From Phialocephala subalpina (lineage: Eukaryota; Ascomycota; Leotiomycetes; Helotiales; Mollisiaceae): 64,000 nt of DNA. Shown here piece after piece: positions 1-11,793 of the stretch (position 1 is its first letter; the number at the start of each line of letters is the position of its first letter). The stretch lies in NCBI GenBank assembly GCA_900073065.1, contig FJOG01000013.1, forward strand, positions 771,227 to 835,226, given 5' to 3'. The notes beneath the pieces were generated by a model that was not told the DNA's origin, searched no databases, and saw nothing but the letters and a program-made list of their open reading frames with translations. The position numbers were made by a program, and so were the translations under genes.

Positions 1-1229
1 ACAATAGTGCCGCTTCCAACTGGGTTCTTGACGTTTTTGATGCGTATCTGTATCGGAGGTGTAGCATAAATGACTTGGTCCATGGTGAGATGGTGGATGA
101 CCTCTGACCCATAGAACGTCAATTCTGCTGCTTCGGCGGGAGTGATGGTTGGTAGTAATCGAGCTGTGGGGACCTTTGTCGGGTCGGCTGTGAAGATGCC
201 ATCGACCTCTTTCCAGACTTGCAGCTCTTCTGCTTTCATACCGACAGCAATAAGAGCGGCGCAGAGATCTGTATAACCCCTCCCAATTTCACCGTCCATA
301 AGTCCTCCTGGTACGGTACCAAAGTAGCCTGTGACGACGGGCACCCGGTGCTCGCAAGCTAGGACCTTCTCCTTCAGCTCTGCGGACAGCAATGTGTAGA
401 ATTCCATATCCAGGCGAGCGGCCTTGAAATGTATGACATCCGACAAGTCAACGAATTCCGACTCGACTCCTCGGTCCTCCAACAAAGCAGCGACGAACCG
501 ACAGCTCAGCTTTTCGCCAAAACTGACAATACGGTCCTTACTCCTGCCATTGATCTCCAGATGCCATCTCTCCGCCGCCTGCCTATAATCTATAAGCTCG
601 TTACATTCGCTCTCTATCTCCTCGATCAAGCTCGCTTTTATGCTCTCGTCTTGAATCTGCGAATTCGCTGCGCTGATGTGATCATCTCGAATAACGCATA
701 CCAGTCTTTCGTACTCGTTGACTAGGCTTTCGTAGTGGACTGAGTCTGTGTCTTTTATCGCATTGACTTCCTCGAGGACGCCGAAGAGTTCTAGTAATCT
801 GCAGCCCGACAATCAGCTTTGTTGGTGGGGTATTGTTCGTACAATTACTCACCGACTTGTGGTACCCTCGACCTTCTTTCCCGTACTCCTGGCTGAACAG
901 ACAACCACGATTTTGTTGTCTTTTAGACTCGCTCTGAATGGCAATTACTGTCAGCGAGGCTCCAATCTGTGGGGTTTCTTTCCCTTTCATGCTTCCTTTT
1001 TCCTCCTCCACTACCCCGCTATGCGCAGCAATTGAAGAACATACCTCACAATATCCTCTGCAATGTTACCCGCAAACTTGCCAACACTCGTCCCCCCAAA
1101 TTTCTGCACGATCCAACCCCCCTCACTATCATTCCTCCTCTTCTCCCTCACCTGTCCATTCTCTACTGCTCCCTCTCTCCCTCCCCTCATCACCACACCA
1201 TTCGTCTTCTCCCCATCTGGCACACTCAT
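1..1229 (-). CDS. HOM3: Aspartokinase (aspartate kinase), 5' part, cut by the window edge
   Basis: Aspartate kinase phosphorylates L-aspartate, the first step towards threonine, methionine and isoleucine in fungi. Reading the minus strand, exon 1 (1229-1045) starts MSVPDGEKTNG and carries the N-terminal signature QKFGGTSVGKF. Exon 2 (933-853) gives ASLKDNKIVVVCSARSTGKK, and exon 3 (798 to the window edge) runs through GYFGTVPGGLMDGEIGRGYT, the DGIFTADPTKV block and a FYGSEVIHHLTMDQ block. These are family hallmarks of the amino-acid kinase fold. The introns at 934-1044 and 799-852 have GT..AG ends and keep the frame (phase 2 at both). The C-terminal ACT regulatory domains would lie beyond base 1. 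Exon 1 has a Gly/Arg/Glu-rich insert before the kinase signature. The ATG at 1229 is the only start seen in this exon. Family identity is seen directly; feedback control by threonine is family knowledge only. Confidence 0.94.
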
Positions 1230-2204
1230 TTTGCAACAATTTGCCTTTAATTATCTTGTCGTTCGAGTATCCAATAATTTGAGAAAGAATGAGAGCAATT
1301 GAAGCAATAGAGAGCAAAAGATGCAGTATTTATATTCGCAAACTGAAGAGTCACAGGGAAATTTTTTGGCCCAGTTAACGAAAGTCCCGGGATCGGATAT
1401 TGAGATGACGCTAAGATAAGCAAGGATTAGGCTTAGTCTGATCTTCAGGGACAAGGGATAAGAGACATCTCGCGTATTCGTCTGACTGTCAGGAGATGAT
1501 GAGTCGAACTTGTGCAAAATTACTGGGAGATTGGAAACGTTTCAGAGGGTCAGTTCATGATGTAGGTGAAGAAAAAAGTTCGTCATTGAATGGAGATATT
1601 TCGTCTTTTTGTGTTTGTGAGAGCTGACTGGTTGGCGATTATTTTTGATCTGTGCTGGCATGTATCAGGAGAGGTGTAGCAGATTATTTGTATGAATGAG
1701 AGTAGTAAGCGTGGTTGTCACCGGTTGACTTCCAGATCATTGTTGCTTGCGGCGTCAGTGTTGAAAGTTCTTCCCCCAACATCATCATCAATGGAGAATG
1801 CACCTGCTTGCAGTATCCATGAAAAACAAGTCAAATATGCGTATTCTTACTCTGGCTGCTGTCCGTAATACAGCAACCACTAAAACTAAGTACAGAATGT
1901 TTGATACAGTTCCATACTTTAGGTATCCAAGGTTACTCAACCCAACAACAGACAAACAGAATTCCATCGAAAACGAATACCCAATAGCGCGACATAATCA
2001 TGCATGGAGGTCATGCACCTAATACAAAACATAGCCTACCCAATGTACACCTGAGAACCCTTCTACAACCCAGTCATTTCATCGTCCGCGTCGTAAAAGG
2101 TTTGTCCGCTCAAACCTATCCCATTTTCCCAAGCAAGCAAGAATACCACGCCGTGACCCTAATAACGAGGGGTTTCCTCCAAGAAGAATTCGCTGATAAT
2201 GACT
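1230..2204. other. Intergenic: aspartokinase promoter side and RFX 3' side
   Basis: About 1 kb between the aspartokinase start and the RFX-factor stop, both on the minus strand. Short open frames on both strands show no conserved motif or splice pattern. A near-match to the Gcn4/Cpc1 site (TGAGTCG) lies at about 1500, but it differs from consensus and I do not call it. Confidence 0.6.
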
Positions 2205-4854
2205 TTATGCGAGTGGCAACCCGTGGGTCGCATCATTCGTCGCCATTGCTGAAGGATGTGAACCATTCTGGCCAAAATGATATTTGTCCATGGAGAAATC
2301 GTCCTCAGGGGTCGGCATGCTGATACCACTATCGTCGTGGCCGGCGGCAGCGTTGATGGCGGCTTGACTTGTGATGTTCATCGGCCGTGATACTGTTCCA
2401 TGAGCATGGGTGTCAATATTCCCGTTGTCTTGAATAAACTCGTCACTGGCACTGCTGTATCGGCTCCCGTGATGGCTTGTAGCCCTGCTTGGAGCATTCT
2501 GCAGCCCCTGTTCCGTACGAGGAGTTTGAGAGGTTTTGTACTCCATGAAACCGCCTTGCTCAGCCATGAAAGCAATCATTTCATCTATCCAGCATTTCGT
2601 CACCCACCAAGCACCAAAGCTCTTTCCCTGCGCAATTGTAATGTCTCTCATCACTGCAGTCCCAACGCGTTGTACACACCAAACAATTTCCGCATGCGTA
2701 GCGTAAGGAAATTTGGCTGGCAGAGAAAGGAGAAAGTTCACCCATCGGTCGAGAACATTTTCGGTTGAGGAATCAGCGTGGATGTTGGCCTGCTGTTGAC
2801 GGCCTGTTCGCATAGCCATTTCCCCATAAGGGGTAAGCCCTTCCAGATCCCAAGGAACGTTCACCGGATCCAACAAATCTCGGAGCTCGGTCAAAAGCAA
2901 GGTAACCAGATCATCCATACCACGCGTGGGAACGCATTCAGCGATCTTTCGGGTACGAACTTGAGTAATCCAATCCTCATACATCTGGTCGCGATTTGCC
3001 GGGTTGGATAACATGTTTGCGGCAGCGTGTGCTGTCAGGTTGACTCTTAGCTCACGATCGAGCAGACCGGCGAAGAGTGTTGCTGGTGCAACCTTGGCCT
3101 GGACGACGTGAGTTGGGTGACCATGAAACGAGCTCTGGATATGGGAAACGAGTCTCTCGGAGATATTCCTCAAGGTGTCTAAGACAGGTTTTGGGGCTAC
3201 TTGAAGAGTGAGTGGAGCGACTACGCGCATCATTTTCTGGTACATGAGAAAGTCACACTCCTCAATCCACGGGGCGATACTCGGATTAGCGAAGAGCTTT
3301 TGCACCGGCATGGTGAGGGTGCCATGGAAGGATGTAAATAGGTGAAAGAAGGTCTTCTCTTTACAAAAGCGTAAAGCGTCAACTAAGGATGTGCAGTGAG
3401 AGCGGTAAAGAGCTCCCAGGGCCGTGGCGGAGTCCCGATCAGTGCCAGCGGGGACATGAGGCTCAATGTTTGGCAACGACAAGGGCTCGTATTCCTGGGC
3501 CATTGGCTCACTCAGGGGGGCAAATCGAAGTCGTTGAGGCATCTTCGAGGTAGTACTCTCAAGTTGGGGGATATTAGGAATATCTGGTTGGTGGTATAGA
3601 CTGTGCGGTCTGATGAACCCTTCTGTCTGTTGTGTCTTGGGCTCAGGCATCTGAGGGATCTCTGGAGATGGAAATGCAGCTCGGTCTACAGGGTATTGTG
3701 CTTGCGAAACCATACTATTGCTTTTAAACATTAGCGGAGGCCTCGGTGTTGATGGAGAGGACTTACTTGAATGTGCTAGCAAAGCTGTCTGTCTGATTGA
3801 AGCTTGGGACTGGCTGCTGCTTTTGGGTGGCGGTCAATTCTGGCTGATCGTCTTTGAGACTGAAGTTCACATAGTGATACTTAGACTCGCCTCGAACCCC
3901 AAGTCGTCGCGTCTTTAGTCCTGGAAACAATACACGAACAAGCTTGCCAAACGAGGCAGGATTGAGGACCGTTACTCGTTCAGTAGCGCATCTCGATACG
4001 TAGTTGGCATATACTCGACCTCTAGGCACGGAGCCTTTGCCATTTGAGCACACTTGATTGATCCTGTTTGCAAACCAAGTATCAGTCTCTGGGACATCAG
4101 AATCAAGATGCTGGCTAAGTACGTACCAAAGCATAGCGAACACTTGTCGCTGACGTTCGGATTGTGGCCCTCGCTCATTTCCATGAAGCTCGGCGGCGAT
4201 ATCTGGGAGGCCGCGATGTTTGTTTGCTTGAAAAAGCTGTCGCATTTCTAGTTCATTTGCTGCACTCGACTTAGATGGTTTCTTCGCTGGCCCGGCTCCT
4301 GCCACTGAGTCCACCTCATCTTGCTCGTCACTGCGTTCCATGACTTGGCTGTCCACTTCGCCGTAGTTTGCACCATAGACATCCCTGGGTATAGATTGCC
4401 GTCCATTTTCCATCTTGTATGGGCCTTCTTGCGCGTAGGTCAAAGGGTGGTGAGGAACTCCTCCAAGGGCAGGATCTATATCATAATCTCCTCGAGGGTT
4501 CTGGAGTTGCGACGCTGAATGAATGACCATATCCTCTGGAGTCATTCCGTGATTCATGTTTCCGAATCTCTGCTGGTGTGCGTGCGCATTTTGCTGATAC
4601 CACAATTCAGCGGCCGGATCCACGAGCTGCTGCTGTTCCAAGGGAGCCTGCACTACCCCACTGTGAATGCTGGTGGTTGACGCGCGTGAGAGAGGGCGTT
4701 TCCTGCTCTTGTTTGACGCAGCGGTATTTGACCTGGACCGAGGGGGTCGGGTGTCTATCGAAGGCTGGTCTGCATTGTTTTGACAGTGTTAGCAATTACG
4801 ATTCCGCAGTAGAAATGAGAGGGGGCAATTAAGACGGTGCAGCAACTCACCCAT
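2205..4854 (-). CDS. RFX-family transcription factor (Rfx1/CpcR1/RfxA type)
   Basis: Predicted 817-residue nuclear DNA-binding protein. Exons on the minus strand: 4854-4851 (only ATGG), 4769-4127, 4063-3767 and 3714-2205, all with consistent phases. Residues about 175-290 form the RFX winged helix, with SVPRGRVYANYVSRC, LNPASFGKLVRVLFPGLKTR and RRLGVRGESKYHYVNF. The basic Ser/Arg-rich N-terminus (MDQPSIDTRPPRSRSN) and WYQQNAHAHQQRF resemble fungal RFX1 proteins. The remaining ~500 residues are the conserved fungal RFX C-terminal region, ending in a disordered tail. The 63-base intron 4064-4126 is in frame and has no stop, so an unspliced message would stay open and insert 21 residues into the winged helix. 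Family members regulate cell cycle and DNA-damage genes in yeasts, and development or secondary metabolism in filamentous fungi; which role applies here cannot be read from sequence. The start rests on splicing the 4-base exon, which restores the family N-terminus. Confidence 0.92.
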
Positions 4855-5328
4855 TCTGTTCCGGCGAGGGATAAGTATTGTTGTTGTGCGGATTGGAATA
4901 AGAATTGCGATGGCTGGGGAAATGGTTTATGCGACCGGGCGATTGCTGGATGGCGTCCGAGATTCTGGCGCTATCTTCGCGTCGATGGACTGATCATATT
5001 ACTCGGTATTGATCAAGGAGTCGCGCGAGCTCAACTGTGAGCGTGGTGATGTCCTTGGTGCTGTTCGTGAAAATGTTGTTTTGGTAAATACCTAGGTAAA
5101 CAGCAACCCAGAATGGAAGGGGCGACGACTCTCGCTTGAAGTGGCTTGACATCCAATCGCATTCTCAAGGCATCTCGACCACTTCAGCAATCTTTCCTAA
5201 CAAACATTATAATTTATCGATTGTCAAACTAATCACGAGCTTAGCCAGCTAGTTGCCTCTACATTAATCACTATACTGGTGTTGGCATCTTGCAGATATG
5301 AGCTTCATCCCAGGGCAAAATCGGCTCG
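4855..5328. other. Intergenic between RFX start and the tandem duplication
   Basis: Probable 5' leader and promoter of the RFX gene. No additional gene was recognised. Confidence 0.5.
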
Positions 5329-5829
5329 AAAGTGTTGACAATGCTATTGTCCGTGTTGTGATGATATGTTGCCAGCTATTGCCTAGAAGAATTACTGCCC
5401 CGACGCCGACCGTAAGGTGATTCAAGGCTTGGGATGAAGAAGTGGTACGTTATTGTCGTGATATTCATTTGGGAAAAGATGACTTTCCAAAGCTCTTTCG
5501 TTCTCCGCCATAGGTCATGTTCGTCACAGTGCGGGGCCCATCGTGGTCGTCACTGCGCTCTACAATGCCCTACCTATTAAAGTGTTGACAATGCTATTGT
5601 CCGTGTTGTGATGATATGTTGCCAGCTATTGCCTAGAAGAATTACTGCCCCGACGCCGACCGTAAGGTGATTCAAGGCTTGGGATGAAGAAGTGGTACGT
5701 TATTGTCGTGATATTCATTTGGGAAAAGATGACTTTCCAAAGCTCTTTCGTTCTCCGCCATAGGTCATGTTCGTCACAGTGCGGGGCCCATCGTGGTCGT
5801 CACTGCGCTCTACAATGCCCTACCTATTA
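5329..5829. repeat. Perfect 250-bp tandem duplication
   Basis: Bases 5329-5579 recur at 5579-5829 with a period of exactly 250 and no mismatch in my line-by-line comparison. Identity stops abruptly at both sides (G versus T at 5328/5578; the tail at 5829 is TATTAT where copy 1 continues TATTAA). The second copy ends about 95 bases before the YOP1 start codon, so the duplication covers the presumed YOP1 promoter and leader. It contains no conserved coding frame. It is either a very recent duplication or an assembly artefact. Confidence 0.95.
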
Positions 5830-5924
5830 TTCACCACGATCATCAACTCAACTGCGACTCTCGCATAACCACACTGAAACCCTCCCCTTGCTACAGCTTC
5901 GAGTTGTTACAATAAATCTTCAAC

Positions 5925-6662
5925 ATGCCTTCTCTTCAAGATCAAGCGCAGAATCACATCAGCTCTATCGACAAAGAGGTAAGATAAGCACAATCCATCT
6001 CCCACATCTGCGCCTTCAACAGCACTGGATGCGCTTTTGGTGCTCGCAGATGCGCTTATGTTTTTGAACTACCTCCTGACTAATGAACGGTGTAGCTCTC
6101 CAAGTATGAAGTCTTGAACAACCTCGAGAAGCAGACCGGCTTCCCCAAGGTCTACGGGTTCCTCGGCCTCATCGCATTCTACTTCTTCTTCATCTTCTTC
6201 AACATCGGCGGGCAACTCTTGACCAACTTTGCCGGATTTGTGATTCCTGCATACTACTCTCTCGAGGCCCTCTTCAGTGTTGGCAAGAGCGACGACACCC
6301 AATGGCTCACAGTGCGTTGACTCGACGATATTCTCAATCAAATCGCAAGCTAATCTGATTCTGCAGTACTGGGTTGTCTTTGCGTTCCTCACCGTCTTTG
6401 AGAGTCTTGTCAGCGCCGTCTACTGGTTCCCATTCTACTACACATTCAAGTTCATCCTCGTCCTTTGGCTCGCTCTTCCCCAGACTGGGTGAGTTCAGAA
6501 CACTCTGTCATCTCCCATTAATACTGACTGTATTTCAGTGGTGCTCAAATCGTGTTCCGCTCATTCATTCAGCCAGTCTTCGCCCGCTACTTCTCTGGAC
6601 CTGGTGCCACTGCTGCCAACCTCCGCTCCAAGGTTGACGCTTCTGGTGACAAGACCTTGTAA
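5925..6662 (+). CDS. YOP1: YOP1/REEP (TB2/DP1/HVA22) ER-membrane-shaping protein
   Basis: Predicted 171-residue reticulon-like membrane protein that bends tubular ER and is linked to Rab-mediated membrane traffic. Exons: 5925-5978, 6096-6311, 6367-6488 and 6539-6662, with introns of 117, 55 and 50 bases and consistent phases. The N-terminus MPSLQDQAQNHISSIDKE leads into a first hydrophobic hairpin (GFLGLIAFYFFFIFFNIGG). The TB2/DP1 signature FVIPAYYSLEALFS is followed by DDTQWLTYWVVFAFLTVFES, and a second hairpin has YWFPFYYTFKFILVLWLALP. The tail FRSFIQPVFARYF is also conserved. Length matches the family (about 170). The start is the first ATG after the duplicated leader. The promoter region is duplicated, which could affect transcription. 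Confidence 0.95.
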
Positions 6663-7525
6663 GCAGCTTGCCAGACAAGCTCTCCATCAATCGCGAAGCC
6701 AAGTAAAATCGACCACATAATCGATATCAACGGATGGAAACAGAACTATCATGAACGAATCAATACACGAGGTGGGGTGAGGGATAGGAATGGGTGGGGG
6801 ATGTCTCACTAATGGGAAATGGGCGGGGTTGTGAATTTGGAGTGGCGGTGTTTTCGGGCATCATCGAGGCAATAATGGAATCACGGCTTTTGGAACGAAT
6901 CTCATATGGGCCGGGGGACGTTCTATTAAGGATCGCTATATAAATTTACGTGTATGAACGCCATGAACAATCGAGTCCATATGTTTTCTATTCCGTGCAT
7001 CATCTGTTGAAATAATTTCGTTCCCTTACCCTCTCTGACATTTTTACTTAGTACCCCGAACCAAGCAGCCTGAATTGCCAGCTGGCCAAGGCTTACACTG
7101 TCGGTGCTGCTCGCGTTGCTTTTCTGCCAGCTCTGCTCGTTCTGCTGATTCTAATAATTCTGCTTGAGTTCGTTCTGCTGAGTAGACCGATTGATCAATT
7201 TTTGACATTGTTGATTTCTTTTTTCTGCATAGGCTCTGCTGCCAGACCTCCACTCCCCTTCTCGCTTCACTCATGATTGTAGCGCAGTTAATTATGCATC
7301 ATTCCTTGATAGAGTGAGCCTCTGAGGAAAAGAGCGAGAGACTAGAGGGTTTCGAATGGACGCTTAGATGTTAAGTTTTGTAAGGCACAAAAGATTGGTT
7401 TGTATAAACAGATTTCTCAAAGAACGATCCTCTCGGTGATAACATTCCTTAAAGCAAATTTTCTGCGTACGTCCTCCCCGCCCGCAGCCTTGACTGGAAT
7501 CCACCGTGAAATCAAGAAAGAGCGG
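6663..7525. other. Intergenic, with a degenerate CTGCT-rich stretch
   Basis: 3' flank of YOP1. Bases about 7105-7185 are a degenerate run of TCTGCT-like words (CTGCTCG, TCTGCTGATTC, TTCTGCTTGAG), a weak simple repeat. No supported gene. Confidence 0.5.
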
Positions 7526-8325
7526 CTATGAGTTCATCCCTCTTCTCCATAACGTACAAGCTAGCCTGCATGCACACACCATGATCTCTGTACCAAGGTT
7601 TGAATCGAGGTACCGACCGGTATCCTTGGACTGAAGAATCATAACGTTAGGATTCCAATTGCTAAATCGCTGCTTGCAATTGTCCTTCTTGCAAACAAAG
7701 ACTTCAGCACTTGTTACCTCCTCGTCATAGATCCTGATGGAGTTCTTATTACCTTCTTGTCGGTCGTCTAGGTACCGAGCCTCGATCGCGGAGTGTAACG
7801 ATCGTGCAAATTCCTTCGTGCCCAGAAGCATATGGCTGACCGGGCCTATCAAAAAAGCAATTAATTCACTTCTCTCTGTGCCCAAATCCTTTCGCTTGTA
7901 TTCCGTTGCCCCGCCAAGCCAGATATATTGAGCAACTGCTTCAACTGTTGTTTTGCGATTGGTTTGAAAGGTGAAAGGGAATGTAAGATGCGGGAACTCG
8001 AATTCCATCCTCGAGAATGGCTCATACGAGATAAATGTGCCCTCGATACATCGAATAACGAAGCTCACTACCTCGCCGGCGGGCATCAAACTGAGGCTTG
8101 TAAACCTCATCCACAAGGATATTTTAATTCCTAGCGTCCGAAAGTTTCGTTGCATCTAGGTGACAACGCCCCCAAGTCGCTGCTGTTTGTAGTCTTGTGC
8201 TATTCCTCGATGAAACGTCGTGTAACATTCTCCTGACACAAGGCCTTCAACGTCGTTAGGGTCCTCGAACAGGTCGAAGAAATCATCATCTACCGTCGGC
8301 GATTTGAGAGAGACGATCTAAACAA
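7526..8325 (-). pseudogene. Unrecognised locus, open frame of 209 codons with an upstream in-frame segment; possibly decayed
   Basis: I do not recognise this protein. The minus strand is open from 8155 to 7526, starting MQRNFRTLGIKIS. Directly before that ATG is an in-frame TAG, and the same frame is open again from about 8325 to 8160 with a protein-like stretch (SPTVDDDFFDLFEDPNDVEG). That segment is preceded by a plausible acceptor (GATTGTTTAG). The stop may lie in an unrecognised intron, or an older gene may have been broken by one nonsense change. The frame contains a Cys-containing segment (CKKDNCKQRFSNWNPN) and no signal peptide or clear domain. A further 85-codon minus frame at 8857-8600 may belong to the same locus. 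Treat start, exon number and function as unknown. Confidence 0.35.
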
Positions 8326-8958
8326 TCTCGATGACGTTCCGGAATACGTTCAGAGTTCGTTAAGGGAAGTCTGAAATAACACAAGGTGCAGATACCGTTG
8401 AAACTCATCGCATGAACAAGTTCAACATATCACTCTCCTTGTATGTATGGCGGATCGAAAAGTGGCAGACTCTTCCTAAATACTGACATCTGCTGCAAAC
8501 AGTGCCGGGAGCTTCGTCACAATCACGAGTACCATCTCTCAGAAGCGCCTAAGAGAATGTTAACGGCGGGAGGTACGAAAGAGTTCTGAGAGGAAATATT
8601 TATTTGGGGAGCTTTAGACATGAGATTGTCGCGAATGAGTTACACGAATCTACTCGCCATCCCCGCGTGACGGACCACAAAGTGTAATCGCCAGCAGTGC
8701 TCGCCTTGCCTTTCACAAAATAACCATAAACATTTCTCCCCGGCAGATTTCGCACTTGCAGCCTTACGTACCTGCTCTTGTTCTTGTGGTGCGAGAAATT
8801 GTCGAACATCCAGTTTCTAATCTCGCCACGACGGAGTCGTAGATCTTTTGAGCTCAAAGTAGCTTACCGATTAGCTGCTGTTAAGTCTCCCTTGGGTCTG
8901 TCCCGCAGTGTTGAAACAGGAGATACGCAAGCAATCCATGTCGCGAATGTAGAACGTT

Positions 8959-9085
8959 CTAGTTATGAGAGGCGGTCCCAAACGAGGAAAGAGGGGGTTC
9001 TTAACATGGAGAAGCAGTTACCAACATAAAGTGGGCGGTTTGCAACATGGGAGAGGCAGTTCCTGACATAGGAGAGAGTCGTCCC
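8959..9085. repeat. Degenerate minisatellite of about 21 bp
   Basis: Five to six imperfect units of roughly AACATRGGAGAGGCAGTTCC follow one another (for example AACATGGAGAAGCAGTTACC, AACATGGGAGAGGCAGTTCC). Units vary by substitutions and small indels. No coding frame is implied. Confidence 0.6.
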
Positions 9086-9745
9086 GGCATCGCGGCTGTA
9101 ATCCCAAAAACAACAGGAACGAAGTCAACTTGACTTCGTCATGGATGCCTTCTCTCATCTTCAAACTTGAGCTCAACGAGCAACTTTTCGATCGAGAAAA
9201 ACGTACATAGATAGGTATTGCCGTCTCATGAAAATCGCATTAGACATTGGAACTCCATTTAACTTCTGTGATCAACTGGGAGTTTTGCGTCTTGTGATCT
9301 GACGTTCACTCAAGCGTGAGCATTGGGAGTCCGTACCCTTTCCCAAACGTTTCCACCTCAACTTGATAAAAATTGTCCTACAAATTATTGAGGGACATTT
9401 GAGGAGAGTGCAAAGCCCCAGTTTGTCTGGGAGGTCAACACAAAGACTCGAGGTTGAGGTCATTTCACAAGCGAACTCAGGGCCCTCGAGTGAAGCTTGA
9501 TAGGTACTAGTGTCGGCCGTCCTAAAAATAGACACCCTGGACTTGATGCGTTTGAGATTCTTGAATCAACATCAGAAAGCTACGACGACGACAAACCGAC
9601 GAAGAAGACCATTGAAAGGTCCCCGAACCTCCATTATGACGGTATGCTATCCTTGATTCGTTCGCGGTAACACAGCGACCTCATCGGCACTCTTGCGCCA
9701 CGATCGATTCGATTTCTCAATGCGCCATTCGTTCTCACGACCGCA

Positions 9746-11793
9746 ATGCCCCTCCCGAAGCTCAGCCCGCTTCAATCAAGGCTCGCGGCCTCACTTATAG
9801 CATCTGCGATGTTGGTGATATTATACTTTGCGATCTCATGGCCGCATTTTGCATACGCCGCAGAGGTGGACTCGATACGACCGGAGGACCACAATCATGA
9901 ACGGTTACTCGAAACGCCGTACCTGGACCTCGATTACGAAGATATTGAGCTGAGAGAGCTGTCGTATGAGGCAGAATTTATCGGGTTTGATAGAGGGATC
10001 ATTGGGAGGGCTACTACAGATCCAACACCCATGATCAACAACGTTGCGATTACGACGAATATACCCCAGGGACAAGTGATGTTCTACCTCTTTACAAATG
10101 CATCATTATGGGCAGACAAATCACCTGAAACCCCAGGTCTTCCATCTCCCATAATACTTAATCGCAGAAGTTTCGATACTTCAGCAGGCGAGGATCCGGT
10201 TACAAAGGACGAGGATGTTAATGATGATAGTGAAGACGGAGAGGGAGATGAACAAGATCAGGGGCTGAGGCTTCAACCCCGACAGTCAACCACAGACCAG
10301 CGGACGTTGTACATCACTGTTACCACATGTACTCAACCTACGTCAAACACTACAACAGATCCGGCACCTCAACTCCAACTATACGTTTCACAGTCAAAAA
10401 ACAATACCAATCCTGGACCGGGGCAGAATTCCGATCTTCAAGACATGATGGAGTTGGATCAGGGATATGCATTATACGAGTTGAATGCCACTGGCAATGT
10501 TTATATGGGGATCTATGCGAAGAACGATTCGACCTACTCCGGGACGTATAATGCGCAAATAGCTGCTTCGATCGATAAACCATACCATTATTACTGGAAC
10601 AGCTCTGACCCCAACCTCTTCGTTGCCGACAGTGACGCCAATTCTGCGCTCTTGTTCACTGATCCACTGATTGCGAATTCGTCCAATACTACACTTTACG
10701 AGGAGTGGATGAATATTACTCCCCCGTTCCAGATATTCGCCAGTGATTCCGGCTCTAATTCAATCATGGGACTGCAGAATTCTTACTGTGGATTGCAGAC
10801 CAATGCTCAGATCGTTGCCAGTCGGGCGGGGCAGACTACCAGTCAAATAGTCACAGGGATGACGGACATTGGCGTCGGCACTTTGCCCAAGCAGCAGTTC
10901 TATGTCACCGGTCTGGGTGCTGGAAAGACTTATAATGTTGCATTGGCAATGAGCGGCAATTCGACAGCATCCGGTGATGGAGTCGTAGGCGGCGGAGGTC
11001 AAGTCTTCAAGATGACAACCTTCGACACATTGCAAAGTGAGTTAGCGGTCTCAGTGTCTCCTTGCCCAAGCTGACTTTTCTAGGTGATAATTGCGCTGTG
11101 ATATATGGCCTCTCGTTCTGCAACCAAGTTGCTTATGCAGTTCCGACCAACCCGAACACTTTCCCCAACATGAGCACTTTAGCTGCTTATTACGACAACG
11201 CCACGGCGTATAATTACGGGATCTTCAAGAAAGTACTTGCTCAAATTCCCTGCGATACGACTTCATCTGCTCAATACTCCCTTGCTCGAAACTGCACAAG
11301 CTGCGATGCAGCTTATAAGCAATGGCTTTGCTCGGTGAGCATGCCTCGTTGCACCGACTACACATCTACGTTTTCGTGGCTGCAACCGCGAGCACAGGGA
11401 CAACCGTTTCCTAACGGAACGTTTCTCGACCCTGCGACCTTGAAATTTGTCAATAACTCTGCAGCCCTGAATGGTTCTCGAAATGCCTCGATCGATACAT
11501 CCGTCGTTCCTGGCCCATACAAGGAGGTCTTACCTTGCGAAGACCTATGTTATAATCTGGTGCAGAGCTGTCCAGCATCGATGGGCTTCAACTGTCCCCA
11601 ACCTGGCGACGTTGGATTCAACGAGAGCTATGGACTCAGGCCAATAACAGGAGCAGATGTCAATGGTCGATTCGCAAACCACACTTGTAATTTCCCCGGG
11701 TTGGTGTATTTTAAGTCGGCTGGCAGTCTGGCACTGCCTTCGCAGATAGTGGTGGTTGCGACCTTCGTGGTGCTGGGTTTGACGTTGATGTAA
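9746..11793 (+). CDS. MID1: MID1-type stretch-activated calcium channel regulatory subunit
   Basis: Predicted 666-residue glycoprotein of the high-affinity Ca2+ uptake system, the partner of the Cch1 pore subunit in fungi. Exons 9746-11036 and 11084-11793 are joined by a 47-base intron in phase 1. An N-terminal hydrophobic segment at residues ~13-37 (SLIASAMLVILYFAISW) acts as signal or anchor. The middle is Asn/Ser/Thr-rich with many N-glycosylation sequons and a very acidic segment (about residues 147-170). The conserved Mid1 blocks include NIPQGQVMFYLFTN near residue 110. After the intron comes a cysteine-rich half with CAVIYGLSFCNQVAYAVP, LARNCTSCDAAYKQWLCSVS, PCEDLCYNLVQSCPASMGF and a terminal hydrophobic segment (SQIVVVATFVVLGLTLM). 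The length agrees with filamentous fungal Mid1 proteins. Role in Ca2+ signalling and cell-wall stress is family knowledge. Confidence 0.93.

Noticed and set aside
1490..1510. Possible Gcn4/Cpc1 site (TGAGTCG) upstream of aspartokinase
   Set aside because: One mismatch from TGASTCA and isolated; expected by chance in a region of this size.
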